NCBI RefSeq assembly: GCF_018555685.1
Contig: NZ_JAFLWW010000002.1
Coordinates: forward strand, 248,001-312,000
Direction: 5' to 3'
Length of the DNA stretch: 64,000 nucleotides
From: Aminobacter anthyllidis
GTDB lineage: Bacteria; Pseudomonadota; Alphaproteobacteria; Rhizobiales; Rhizobiaceae
Part shown: piece by piece, positions 17,039 to 25,086 of the stretch
How the letters are laid out: the number at the start of each line of letters is the position of its first letter
Position numbering within the stretch: the first letter of the stretch is position 1
Notes under the pieces: generated by a model
Told to the model about the DNA's origin: nothing
The model's input: only the letters and a program-made list of their open reading frames with translations
Database searches by the model: none
Program-made: the position numbers and the translations under genes

Positions 17039-17650
17039 TCACGCCGCCTCGTTCTGGCTGTGCCTGGTTGCTTCGAACAGATTGCGGCCAATGGCATGCG
17101 CCGCTTCGAGATGCTCGGCCGGCCCCTGCGTTTCCGTATCGAGCAGCAGCTCCGAGGTCGCGACGGGTGCGCCGACATAGTCGAAGATGCCGTGGTCGAT
17201 CTGCGTCTTCATCGCGCCGAAATAGCCATGCCGCGCATAGGTGCGCGTGGTGGCACCGCCAATGGCGACGAGATGCACCTTGAGGTGGCGCAGCCGCTTC
17301 ACCGGCTTGATGCCAGCACCTTCGTCATAAGCCCAGCCATTGGCGAAGACGCGGTCGATCCACCCCTTGAGCAGGGCCGGCATCGACCACCAGTAGACGG
17401 GATAGACCAGCACGAGCGTGTCGGCGCCGTCGATCCGCGCCTGCTCGGCGGCAACGTCGGCAGCCGGTGCCACTTCCCGGCGATGGACGGCGAGATCGGT
17501 TGCGGTGTAGCGCGGATCGAAGCCTTCCCTAGCGATGTCAGCGATCTCGAATGTGTGGCCGGCCAGCGTTACCCCTTCGGCGAGTTGCGCGGCGACGCCG
17601 TGGCTGAGCGACTTCGGATCTGGATGGGCGACGACGATAAGCGCGTGCAT
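17039..17650 (-). CDS. NAD(P)H-dependent flavin oxidoreductase (flavodoxin_2/NQO type)
   Basis: The ATG at 17650 follows AGGAG and gives 203 residues starting MHALIVVAHPDPKSLSHG, the FMN/FAD phosphate-binding start of the flavodoxin_2 family. The conserved VLVYPVYWWSMPALLKGWID (about residues 80-100) is the WW-P-A-LKGW motif of KefF, MdaB and NQO-like enzymes. It should reduce quinones or similar electrophiles by two electrons using NAD(P)H. It is divergent from a TetR gene with repeated TATAC sites between them, suggesting induction by an electrophile or quinone. Confidence 0.88.
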   Translation of the reverse strand: MHALIVVAHPDPKSLSHGVAAQLAEGVTLAGHTFEIADIAREGFDPRYTATDLAVHRREVAPAADVAAEQARIDGADTLVLVYPVYWWSMPALLKGWIDRVFANGWAYDEGAGIKPVKRLRHLKVHLVAIGGATTRTYARHGYFGAMKTQIDHGIFDYVGAPVATSELLLDTETQGPAEHLEAAHAIGRNLFEATRHSQNEAA

Positions 17651-17695
17651 GTCGAAAACTCCTGTTTCGTGGTTGCGGGCAACGGTCACAGCTTA

Positions 17696-17737
17696 TATAC
17701 TTTTTGTAACCTACTAACAGTATATACTTTTGGTATA
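17696..17737. promoter_or_regulatory. Paired TATAC operators between oxidoreductase and TetR genes
   Basis: Two related sites, TATACTTTTTGTAAC (17696-17710) and TATACTTTTGGTATA (17723-17737), lie 27 bp apart. The second is a good inverted repeat (TATAC/GTATA) and ends two bases before the TetR ATG. The layout fits binding of two TetR dimers that would repress both divergent genes. Confidence 0.65.
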
Positions 17738-17739
17738 TT

Positions 17740-18360
17740 ATGCCGTCAAGCACTGAAACGCTGGAACAGCCCGTGCCGTCGCCGCGCCGCCGCCTGCTGC
17801 GCGAAGACCGGCGCCGGCAGCTCGTCGACGTCGCCTGGCGCATTATCCGCGACGAAGGCACCGAGGCGCTGACGCTGCCCCGGCTTGCCGAGCAGGCGAA
17901 GGTGGCAAAGCCGGTCGTCTACGACCATTTCGCCACACGGCCTGCCTTGCTCGCGGCGCTGTACCAGGAGTTCGATACGCATCAGACCGCGCTGATGGAC
18001 GCCGCCTTCCAGGCGAGCGAACCGACCCTGCCGAGCAGGGCCATGGTCATCGCCTCGTCCTATGTCGACTGCGTGCTCGAACAGGGTCGCGAGATACCAG
18101 GCGTCATCGCGGCCCTTGCCGGCTCGCCCGAACTGGCCAAGGTCAAGCGCGACTACGAAGCGATCTTCATGGAGAAGTGCCGGACCCTGCTTGCCCCGTT
18201 CACACCGGCCGGCACCGTCGCGTCGTCGGGACTATGGGCGATGCTCGGGGCGGCAGAAGCGCTGTCCTTCGCCGCCGCGAACGGCGACCTCACGCCCGAG
18301 CAGGCCAAGGACGAGCTGTTCGAAACCATCCTCGCCATGGTTGCCAGAACCCCGCGATGA
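17740..18360 (+). CDS. TetR/AcrR family regulator
   Basis: The 206-residue protein has the DNA-binding domain LTLPRLAEQAKVAKPVVYDHFATRPALL (about residues 45-72), preceded by an Arg-rich tail (PSPRRRLLREDRRRQL). The ATG comes directly after a palindromic site and no Shine-Dalgarno sequence precedes it, so the mRNA may be leaderless or very short-leadered. It is divergent from the quinone-reductase-like gene, which is its probable target. The downstream MFS gene is convergent. The ligand is unknown. Confidence 0.87.
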   Translation: MPSSTETLEQPVPSPRRRLLREDRRRQLVDVAWRIIRDEGTEALTLPRLAEQAKVAKPVVYDHFATRPALLAALYQEFDTHQTALMDAAFQASEPTLPSRAMVIASSYVDCVLEQGREIPGVIAALAGSPELAKVKRDYEAIFMEKCRTLLAPFTPAGTVASSGLWAMLGAAEALSFAAANGDLTPEQAKDELFETILAMVARTPR

Positions 18361-18418
18361 TGGCGCGGCGGCGGCCCCGCCGCTCGCCGCTTTTGCCCGG
18401 CTGGTTCAAGGACAGCCC

Positions 18419-19639
18419 TCAGCGCCCACCGGATCGCATGCGCGCCCTTGCTGCGCCGCCTGCTGCTCCAGCCGCGATTGCCATCGCTGCGAGAAGCAGC
18501 GCGATGCCGCTGAACAGCGCTTCATAGCCATGGCCGGCAATCAACGGCGTGACGAGCAGCGGCGAGACGAATTGGCCGATGAAGATGGACGCGGTCAGGA
18601 TGCCGCCGCTCACACCCCGGTGCCGCAGCGGCGCAAGGTTGAGCGTCAGGGCAACGAAGCTCGGCGAAACCAGCGCATAACCCGTGCCGATCGCCGCGGC
18701 TGCCGCAAACAGGATGGGTGTCGTCCCGGCGAAGACCAGCAGCAGGAAGCCGAGTGCCATCGCGGCATAGCCGAGCAGGAAGATGCCGGCATAGCCCGTG
18801 GCGCGTTGCACCTTGGGATAGAGCAGCGCGAAGCTGCCTCCCGCGAGCATCAAAGTGCCGAGGATCGCGCCGGTCATCATGGCGGCGTCATAGCCCTTGG
18901 CTTCGAGGAAGAACGACATCTGCGTCGGCATGACGAAGAAGATCATGTTGGTGCCCCCCTGCAGCAGCACCAGCAACGACAGCAGCAGCACCCAGGACGG
19001 ATGCTCTTCGGCCTCGTCCGCCGCCTTGGCGCCCGGGGCCTGCGAACGCTTGGGCGGATCGACGATGACCATCCACATCAGCGGCAGGAAGACTAGGGCG
19101 AGCCCGTAGATGGCGAATGGCCAGCGCGGCGAGATCGCCGCCACCCATCCGGCGAGCGAGATGAACACCAGGCCGCCAAAATTCCGCGCCGATATCTGCA
19201 GCCCGGTCAGCGCGCTGCGCCGGTCGCCGGTGAAATAGTCGCCGACAAGGGCGGTCTGCGCCGTCATGATGAGCGCCACCGCGACACCGAGGACGAGGCG
19301 GCTTGCGAAGATCGTGGGAAGATCGGGAAGGACGAGCCCGGCGCATCCGGCGACTGCAAACAGGATGACGCCGACGAGCAGCAGCAGGCGGCGTCCGAAC
19401 CGGTCGGCCGCGATCCCGGCGAAAGGTGCGAACAAGGCGACGCTGAGCGAAGGAGCCGGCACCAGCATGCGGGTCAACATCGCGGCGTTCGGATCACTTG
19501 CGAACAGCCGCTCGAGCCCGGGCAGCGCCGGGCTGATCGTCGCGTTGGCCATGGTGGTCAGCGACGCGGCCAGCAGCAAGGCGACCGCGCGCCCGTCCAG
19601 CCAGACCGGCCTTTCTATCGTATTTTGAATGCTCTGCAT
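18419..19639 (-). CDS. MFS transporter
   Basis: The ATG at 19639 follows AGAGGAAAA and gives 406 residues with twelve predicted helices. The loop 2-3 motif is GIAADRFGRRLLLLVGV, the canonical MFS GxxxDRxGRR. A hydrophilic central loop (DPPKRSQAPGAKAADEAEEH) separates the two halves. It is probably an efflux pump of the inner membrane. It is divergent from a MerR-family regulator, and a palindrome precedes the regulator, so the pump may be induced by the compound that the MerR protein senses. Confidence 0.85.
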   Translation of the reverse strand: MQSIQNTIERPVWLDGRAVALLLAASLTTMANATISPALPGLERLFASDPNAAMLTRMLVPAPSLSVALFAPFAGIAADRFGRRLLLLVGVILFAVAGCAGLVLPDLPTIFASRLVLGVAVALIMTAQTALVGDYFTGDRRSALTGLQISARNFGGLVFISLAGWVAAISPRWPFAIYGLALVFLPLMWMVIVDPPKRSQAPGAKAADEAEEHPSWVLLLSLLVLLQGGTNMIFFVMPTQMSFFLEAKGYDAAMMTGAILGTLMLAGGSFALLYPKVQRATGYAGIFLLGYAAMALGFLLLVFAGTTPILFAAAAAIGTGYALVSPSFVALTLNLAPLRHRGVSGGILTASIFIGQFVSPLLVTPLIAGHGYEALFSGIALLLAAMAIAAGAAGGAARARMRSGGR

Positions 19640-19681
19640 GAATTTTCCTCTTGCTGAAATCGACGTTTCGGCAGAGCGTAC

Positions 19682-19703
19682 GACTTCAAGCCAACTTGAG
19701 GTC
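19682..19703. promoter_or_regulatory. MerR-type inverted repeat
   Basis: GACTTCAAGCC and AACTTGAGGTC form imperfect inverted 11-bp halves. The core CTTCAAGCCAACTTGAG resembles the known CCTCAAG-type boxes bound by SoxR-like MerR regulators. It lies just before the MerR ATG at 19708 and between it and the divergent MFS gene. Confidence 0.6.
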
Positions 19704-19707
19704 AAGC

Positions 19708-20157
19708 ATGCATTTTCTGGATATTGGCGAGGTCGTCGAACGCACGGGTGTGCCGCCATCGACGCTGCGCTATTACGAGGAGATCGGCCTGATCTGCTCG
19801 GTTGCGCGCCACGGCCTGCGGCGGCAGTTCGACCACGACGTGCTGTTGAAACTGTCGCTCATCGGCATGGGCAAGGCAGCCGGCTTCTCCCTGCCCGAAA
19901 TCGCGGGCATGTTCGGCCGCGACGACCGGCCCGACATCCCGCGTGACCAGTTGCATGACAGGGCCAAGGAGCTGGAACGGCAGATCATCGAGCTCAGGAT
20001 GCTGCGCGACGTCATCCGCCACGTCGCCGACTGCCCCGCGCCGTCGCATCTGGAGTGCCCGAGCTTTCGCAAGCTGTTGAAGTCAGCGACGAACGCGAGC
20101 GCAAGCCGCTCTCCGAGACCGACGATCGGACGAACAAAGTCCACACGGCAACGGTAG
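19708..20157 (+). CDS. MerR family regulator
   Basis: The 149-residue protein starts MHFLDIGEVVERTGVPPSTL, and RYYEEIGLI completes the winged helix-turn-helix of MerR proteins. A coiled-coil dimer helix follows (RAKELERQIIELRMLRDVIR), then two cysteines (ADCPAPSHLECPSF), as in a subgroup of uncharacterised MerR proteins. Whether these bind metal is not known. A GACTTCAAG-type palindrome lies just upstream. It probably controls itself and the divergent MFS gene. Confidence 0.87.
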   Translation: MHFLDIGEVVERTGVPPSTLRYYEEIGLICSVARHGLRRQFDHDVLLKLSLIGMGKAAGFSLPEIAGMFGRDDRPDIPRDQLHDRAKELERQIIELRMLRDVIRHVADCPAPSHLECPSFRKLLKSATNASASRSPRPTIGRTKSTRQR

Positions 20158-20267
20158 TCTGTTTTTGATAGGGAGTGGCCAAGGGCTGGGCATGCTGGCT
20201 GTCCAGTGCGCAGCTAGGCGCCGGCTCGTTTTGAGAGCGGGCAATTAGGCTTGGCATTTCCTGCCAG

Positions 20268-20633
20268 TCAGCCGGACAGCAGGCGGGCAAATATCTCGGC
20301 CAGTTGCTTGTCCATGAACGGCTTCTTCAGAAACGGGCGATCGCGGTAGCCATCCCTCATGTCGTGGCCGCTGTAGCCCGTCGAGAAAACGAAAGGCACG
20401 CCACGCGCAGCGAGCGCGTCGGCCACGAAATAGGTCTTGTCGCCGTTCAGGTTCATATCCAGCATGGCAGCATCGAAATCGTGCGCTTCAATGAGTGCGA
20501 GCGCCTGCTTGACCGTGGCGGCAGCAGTCACCGACTCGCATCCGAGGTCGGCCAGCATGTCATCGACCATGATGAGAACGAGCATTTCATCCTCGACGAC
20601 GAGGATGCGCCTGCCAAAAAGCGGTTTATCCAT
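20268..20633 (-). CDS. Single-domain response regulator of the FAT GUY type
   Basis: The ATG at 20633 overlaps the kinase stop by eight bases and gives 121 residues. The receiver fold has acidic residues in VVEDE (about 13-15), the phosphoacceptor Asp59 in LDMN and Lys104 in KKPF. FVFSTGY (residues 81-87) corresponds to the FATGY motif of response regulators that work with HWE kinases, first described for S. meliloti Sma0114. There is no output domain, so it acts by protein contact or as a phosphate sink. It is translationally coupled to the upstream HWE kinase. Confidence 0.88.
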   Translation of the reverse strand: MDKPLFGRRILVVEDEMLVLIMVDDMLADLGCESVTAAATVKQALALIEAHDFDAAMLDMNLNGDKTYFVADALAARGVPFVFSTGYSGHDMRDGYRDRPFLKKPFMDKQLAEIFARLLSG

Positions 20634-21681
20634 CGCCGGCGCCGATCGGTGCGGGAAAACTGATCGTGCAGACGACGCCGTCCGTCCGATAGTCGAGATC
20701 AACCGCCCCCTCCAGCTCATGTGCCAGGCCGCGCTCCAGGACCCGCGAGCCAAACCCTTTCCGGGACGGCGCAATCGCAGGCGGGCCGTCCTTCTCCTGC
20801 CAGCGCAGTACAAGCCGATCGCCCTCGGGCGACGGCTCGATCGTCCATGAAATCAGCACTGACCCAATGTTGTTGGAGAACGCGCCGTATTTCACTGCAT
20901 TGGTCGCAAGTTCGTGGAAGGCGATGCCAAGTGCGAGGGTGACTTTGGGCGAGACGCGGATGTTGCTGCCCGTGATGACAAAATGTTCCGAGCGTCCGTT
21001 TGCAATCCCGAACGGCTCCAATGCCGCCTTGATCAGATCGAGCAGCCCCGCACCTTCCCAATTTTCGCGGGTCAAAAGGTCATGCGACCGGGACAGCGCG
21101 AACAGGCGCGACTCGATGGAGTCCCTGATCACTTCGGGATCGGAGGTATTTCGCAGTGCCTGCCAGACAATCGACTGCACCGTGGCAAGCGTATTCTTTA
21201 CCCGGTGGTTCAGCTCGTCGATGAGCATCCGCGACTGGGCCTGCTCCTGCTTGTGATCGGTGAGGTCGACGAGGGAGGCAAAATGCTGCACGACATCGCC
21301 GCGCTCGTCCCTGACCGGGCTGATGAGGATTGCCGACCAGAACTCGCTGCCATTCTTGCGGCGGTAGCAGATTTCCGAGCCGCCAGTGACGTCGCCCGCA
21401 AAAGCGGCTTCGATACGCGCCAAAGAATCGAGATCAGTGCCGCGCGCCATCAGGAAGTTGAAGCTTTGGCCGAGCAACTCCTCCCGGGCATATCCGCTTA
21501 GCTCGAGAAAGGCGTCATTGGCGAAAATGATCGGGTTGCCGAGCTCTTTCGCGTCGGTGAACACCATCGCCATGCGCGTCGTTTCAGCCGCAACGACAAA
21601 CGGCCCAAGATCCCTCCGAAAGCTCTCGACTTCAGCTTCGGCGACCTTTTGGCCCTCGGATTTGATCACTGGTTCAGCCAT
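20626..21681 (-). CDS. LOV-like PAS HWE histidine kinase lacking the photoactive cysteine
   Basis: The 351-residue soluble kinase has a PAS/LOV domain (about residues 28-145) and an HWE kinase core with His159 in the H-box NHRVKN, the N-box HELATNAVKYGA and the W-x-E motif (Trp294-Gln-Glu296). The PAS part is LOV-like in IIFANDAFLELSGY and SPVRDERGDV. However, the usual GRNCRFLQ reads GQSFNFLM, with Phe74 where the flavin-adduct cysteine belongs, and the flavin-contact Asn of FWN is Ser116. Blue-light adduct chemistry is therefore not expected. It should phosphorylate the coupled single-domain regulator. The signal is unknown. Confidence 0.88.
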   Translation of the reverse strand: MAEPVIKSEGQKVAEAEVESFRRDLGPFVVAAETTRMAMVFTDAKELGNPIIFANDAFLELSGYAREELLGQSFNFLMARGTDLDSLARIEAAFAGDVTGGSEICYRRKNGSEFWSAILISPVRDERGDVVQHFASLVDLTDHKQEQAQSRMLIDELNHRVKNTLATVQSIVWQALRNTSDPEVIRDSIESRLFALSRSHDLLTRENWEGAGLLDLIKAALEPFGIANGRSEHFVITGSNIRVSPKVTLALGIAFHELATNAVKYGAFSNNIGSVLISWTIEPSPEGDRLVLRWQEKDGPPAIAPSRKGFGSRVLERGLAHELEGAVDLDYRTDGVVCTISFPAPIGAGDG

Positions 21682-21846
21682 GCCTCAGCCTTGTTCAGTT
21701 GGCGGCAGGCCGCAGCAAGCGACGTTTACAAGCCGTGCAAAGTTCTTACAGATGCGGGCAAGAGGCTATGACTTCCCATAGCGGACATGCCGAATGATCG
21801 CGCTAAAACAGAAATATTGCCGCCAAGCTCGGTTTTGAGACGTTAC

Positions 21847-21930
21847 TCAATACCAGCGACCGCGACCGAACCATCCGCCGCCAACCAGGACGAGGATAAT
21901 AAGTATAATGAGAAGAGTGGTGGTGTCCAT
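21847..21930 (-). CDS. Very small membrane protein (27 residues)
   Basis: ATG 21930 is preceded by a GGAGA site and starts a 27-residue protein with one hydrophobic helix, MDTTTLLIILIILVLVGGGW, and a short basic aromatic tail, FGRGRWY. Similar tiny hydrophobic proteins ending in GRGRW-like tails are familiar from Rhizobiales, without known function. An EcfG-type promoter lies about 87 bases upstream (22017-22041), so it is probably part of the general stress response. It should sit in the inner membrane. Confidence 0.7.
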   Translation of the reverse strand: MDTTTLLIILIILVLVGGGWFGRGRWY

Positions 21931-22016
21931 GTGAGTCTCCAGCGAGTGCTCTTGGACATCCGCCGTTTGTATCACCGAACGGTGGATTGCCTGTTCATTG
22001 CACTCCGACCCTAAAC

Positions 22017-22041
22017 AACGTTTCACATGCTTTCTTGTTCC
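22017..22041 (-). promoter_or_regulatory. EcfG (general stress sigma factor) promoter
   Basis: Read on the minus strand the sequence is GGAAC, a spacer of exactly 16 bases, then CGTT. This is the consensus GGAAC-N16/17-CGTT recognised by alphaproteobacterial EcfG/RpoE2. It points at the 27-residue protein gene starting at 21930. Confidence 0.7.
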
Positions 22042-22174
22042 TTCGAAATGTTCCGATTGCGCGATTCCATATGCTTGAAGGTCTTCAGCTCTTTCCCGGC
22101 ATCGCTGCAACTACCGGCCGTGCCTTCCCAAACAGCAGGCCATCCTCTATTCGCATCTTGGCTCACTGGACAGA

Positions 22175-22693
22175 ATGGATCGAGATGTGATCAGACCCGC
22201 AAACTTGACGGATGCTTCCAGCTTGGCTGCGGTAGGCTTGGAAGTGTGGCTGAACACTTACATTCGCAATGGCGTCAACGCGTTCTTCGCCGACTATGCC
22301 TTGAAGCAGTTCACCGCCGCTCGTTTCGAAGAAATCTTGTCGCTCACAAACCAGACAATCTTGGTTTCACAGAACGCCGCTGGCATCGACGGATTTATCC
22401 ATCTCTCATTGGGCTCGCCGGCACCCGTTCCGGCATGCTCCGACCTCGAAATTTCGACTTTGTATGTCCAGCCTCGGCATCAGGGCGGCGGTGCCGGTGG
22501 CAGGCTATTGGAAGCAGGTTTGCAATTTTGCGCGTCCACCGGACGGCCCGACGTCTGGCTCGCGGTCAATGCCGAAAATGAGCGCGCGACCGAATTCTAC
22601 CTGAGGAAGGGTTTTTCCAAGACTGGCGAAACCCGGTTCCAGATCGGCGACCAGTCCTACCCCAACCACGTGCTGCGCTACGATCTGGTCTAG
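22175..22693 (+). CDS. GNAT family N-acetyltransferase
   Basis: The 172-residue protein begins with MDRDVIRPANLTDASSLAAV, the usual IRPA start of GNAT enzymes. The acetyl-CoA site is in LYVQPRHQGGGAGGRLLEAG (Q-x-x-G-x-G/A, about residues 96-115), and the family end is VNAENERATEFYLRKGF. The substrate is unknown; RimI-like or small-molecule acetylation are both possible. No strong ribosome site precedes the ATG. It is convergent with the downstream SDR gene. Confidence 0.87.
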   Translation: MDRDVIRPANLTDASSLAAVGLEVWLNTYIRNGVNAFFADYALKQFTAARFEEILSLTNQTILVSQNAAGIDGFIHLSLGSPAPVPACSDLEISTLYVQPRHQGGGAGGRLLEAGLQFCASTGRPDVWLAVNAENERATEFYLRKGFSKTGETRFQIGDQSYPNHVLRYDLV

Positions 22694-22703
22694 ACGGCCG
22701 CGT

Positions 22704-23447
22704 TCAGCTTGCGCGCGCCAGGGCCACCGCATCCGGCCCTGCGGGAAAACGGAGCTGCCCTGAACCATCATTCGCCGCTTGCCACACGGCTTCGGCAACG
22801 TCGGTTTCTGTCGTCACCATCGCAGGTGTCGCGAACCCGGCAAAGATCGGCCCCGCGAACGCGGCATAGGCCTCGGGAATGAGATCTTCGACGCGCAGTT
22901 CGGTGTTGTGGGCAAAACGCGTGCTTGGCGCATAGCCGGGCTCGACAAGCTTCACCCTGACATCGAACGCGCCGAGTTCATGCGCCAGCGACCCGGTGAA
23001 ACCTTCGATCGCCATCTTGCTTGCGGTGTAGGCGGCGGCAAGCGGCATCGGGGCGAGTGTCACGCTGGAGGTGACGTTGACCACCACGCCCGAGCGCCGC
23101 GCACGGAACTGCGGGATCACCGCCTGGGTCATCGCCATCACCCCGAAGGTGTTGGTCTCAAACAGCTTGCGCACATGGGCCATCGGCATGGCCTCGAAAG
23201 CGCCGACAAGGCCGATGCCGGCATTGTTGACCAGCACGTCGATCTGGCCGCTGGCGTCGAGTGCCGCGGCAATGCTCTCCTCGTCGGTCACGTCGAGCGG
23301 CAAAATACGCATCCGCTCCGAGCGCGGCAGGATGTCCTGGCGCGGATTGCGCATGGTGGCGACGACGTTCCAGCCCCGGGAATGGAAGTGGCGGGCGGTC
23401 TCCAGGCCATAACCTGACGAGCAGCCGGTGATCAGTACGGTTTTCAT
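22704..23447 (-). CDS. Short-chain dehydrogenase/reductase
   Basis: The ATG at 23447 follows AGGAAAAA and gives 247 residues starting MKTVLITGCSSGYGLETARH, with the cofactor motif TGxxxGxG. NNAG (VLVNNAGIGLVG), the catalytic Ser in VTSSV and YTASK (Tyr-x-x-x-Lys) are all present. Basic residues after strand 2 (MRNPRQ) favour NADP. It resembles oxidoreductases of unassigned substrate. It is divergent from an AraC-type regulator (98-base gap), the probable controller. Confidence 0.87.
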   Translation of the reverse strand: MKTVLITGCSSGYGLETARHFHSRGWNVVATMRNPRQDILPRSERMRILPLDVTDEESIAAALDASGQIDVLVNNAGIGLVGAFEAMPMAHVRKLFETNTFGVMAMTQAVIPQFRARRSGVVVNVTSSVTLAPMPLAAAYTASKMAIEGFTGSLAHELGAFDVRVKLVEPGYAPSTRFAHNTELRVEDLIPEAYAAFAGPIFAGFATPAMVTTETDVAEAVWQAANDGSGQLRFPAGPDAVALARAS

Positions 23448-23545
23448 GGACTTTTTCCTGATTGATGTTGACGCCACGAAAATACCGTCCAAAATCCGGA
23501 CTATCATCAACCTCCAGTCCGCTATTTGTTGGCAATAGTCCTGAT

Positions 23546-24451
23546 ATGACCGACCCCCTCGCCCAGGTCATCGAACTGCTCCAGCCGCGAACCGTATTCG
23601 CGAAGGGGATCAGCGGCGCTGGCGCATGGGGTGTCCGCTACTCCGAGTTCGGCCAGCCCGGTTTCTGCGCCGTGCTCGAAGGCAGCTGCCGCCTCGCCGT
23701 CGACGGCGAGGCGCCGGTCACGCTCGAACAGGGCGACTTCGTCCTGTTGCCGGCGACGCCTGCCTTCACCATGTCCGGCTTCGAGCCGGTGACGCCGAGG
23801 CGCGTCGACCCCAGGACGACGCCGGCGCCCACGGAGGAGGTGCGCCACGGCCGGCAGGATGGCCCGGCCGATGTCCGCCTGCTCGGCGGCTACTTCGTCT
23901 TCGGCTCGCCCGATGCAGCACTGCTCGTGTCGCTGCTGCCCGCCATGGTCCATATCAGCGGCGTCGAGCGGCTTTCGACGCTTGTGCGCCTCGTCGGCGA
24001 GGAAGCGAGCCAGCACAATGCCGGCCGCGATCTGGTGCTCGCCCGCCTCGTCGAGATCCTGCTGATCGAGGCGCTCCGGGCAAGCCGGACAAAAGGCTCG
24101 CCGCCGGGTTTCCTGCGCGGGCTGGCCGATGCCCGGGTATCAGGGGCGATACGGCAGATGCACGGCGACCCGCAGCGGTCGTGGACGGTGGCCGAGCTCG
24201 CCGGCAAGGCCGGCTTGTCCCGGTCAGCCTTCTTCGACCGCTTCACCCGCACCGTCGGGCTCAGGCCGATGGAATATCTGCTCGCCTGGCGCATGGCGCT
24301 GGCGAAAAACCTGCTCGGCGGCAAGGAGATCGCGCTCGACGAGGTTGCGCGGCGGGTCGGCTACGGCTCGGCAAGCACCTTCAGCACCGCCTTCAGCCGC
24401 CATGTCGGGCAATCGCCGGGCCGGTATGCGCGCGGCGATCGGGCGGAGTGA
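23546..24451 (+). CDS. AraC family regulator with cupin domain
   Basis: The 301-residue protein has an N-terminal Cupin_6-type ligand domain (FCAVLEGSCRLAVDG and EQGDFVLLPATPAFTMSGF). The C-terminal double helix-turn-helix comprises WTVAELAGKAGLSRSAFFDR and the second helix pair ALDEVARRVGYGSASTFSTA with FSRHVGQSPGRYAR. This layout is that of regulators divergent from, and activating, oxidoreductase genes. GGACTAT/ATAGTCC arms lie at 23498-23504 and 23535-23541 in the intergenic region. The effector is unknown. Confidence 0.88.
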   Translation: MTDPLAQVIELLQPRTVFAKGISGAGAWGVRYSEFGQPGFCAVLEGSCRLAVDGEAPVTLEQGDFVLLPATPAFTMSGFEPVTPRRVDPRTTPAPTEEVRHGRQDGPADVRLLGGYFVFGSPDAALLVSLLPAMVHISGVERLSTLVRLVGEEASQHNAGRDLVLARLVEILLIEALRASRTKGSPPGFLRGLADARVSGAIRQMHGDPQRSWTVAELAGKAGLSRSAFFDRFTRTVGLRPMEYLLAWRMALAKNLLGGKEIALDEVARRVGYGSASTFSTAFSRHVGQSPGRYARGDRAE

Positions 24452-24624
24452 CTGGGCGGACATGCGTGTGATCGCACCACCGCGCTCCGGTTCGAAAAAA
24501 GGATTGCAAGATCGACGGGAAATAGTTCCAGATCGGTAACCAGTCCAACCCGCGCTCCTTGCTCCAATACGAATTTGATCGTTAGACTGTCTTGCGCGGA
24601 AAAGCCTGCGAGGTTTTGATCCGA

Positions 24625-25056
24625 ATGAGCCTGTCCATGCAAACAACAGAGCAAGCTCGCTCCTTGAGGCCAGTTCTGGTCTCTTGCGCGACATTTACTC
24701 TATTGACGATAGGTTTTTACTTGGCCCTACGCGCGTTCGATGGGCTTGGAATGTGGGGCATCATGGCTTGGCCACTGCTGTTCGCACCGATCAATTTTTG
24801 CGCCTATTCCATTGGGAGGCATCGGAAAATCCAAGCCCTTGGATCCCGCGGTTCGACCATCGGCGCCGTTTCGGCCGCGATATGGACAGGCATGGCGTTA
24901 GCCTTTGCCGCCATTTTGGCCTTAGGTCTCCTGATAGCCGGAGAACATCCGCTTTTGGCTCTTGGGGTGATGCTCATGGCCGTAGTATCCGGGGCCGCCA
25001 TTCCGTTAAGTGCCCTGGCTGGCTATGTATCCCACAAGATCGCAAGACTGGACTGA
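24625..25056 (+). CDS. Hypothetical membrane protein with four helices
   Basis: From the ATG at 24625 (MSLSMQTTEQARSLRPVLVS) the 143-residue product has four hydrophobic segments, for example FTLLTIGFYLALRAF and AFAAILALGLLIAG. No family is recognised. GAGG lies 11 bases upstream. A TTG at 24592 would add 11 residues. Codon use is less GC-rich at third positions than in the neighbours, which hints at transfer. It lies tail to tail with era, 30 bases apart. Confidence 0.55.
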   Translation: MSLSMQTTEQARSLRPVLVSCATFTLLTIGFYLALRAFDGLGMWGIMAWPLLFAPINFCAYSIGRHRKIQALGSRGSTIGAVSAAIWTGMALAFAAILALGLLIAGEHPLLALGVMLMAVVSGAAIPLSALAGYVSHKIARLD

Positions 25057-25086
25057 TCGCGTCCCCGCGCGCCGCGACCACGCCCC

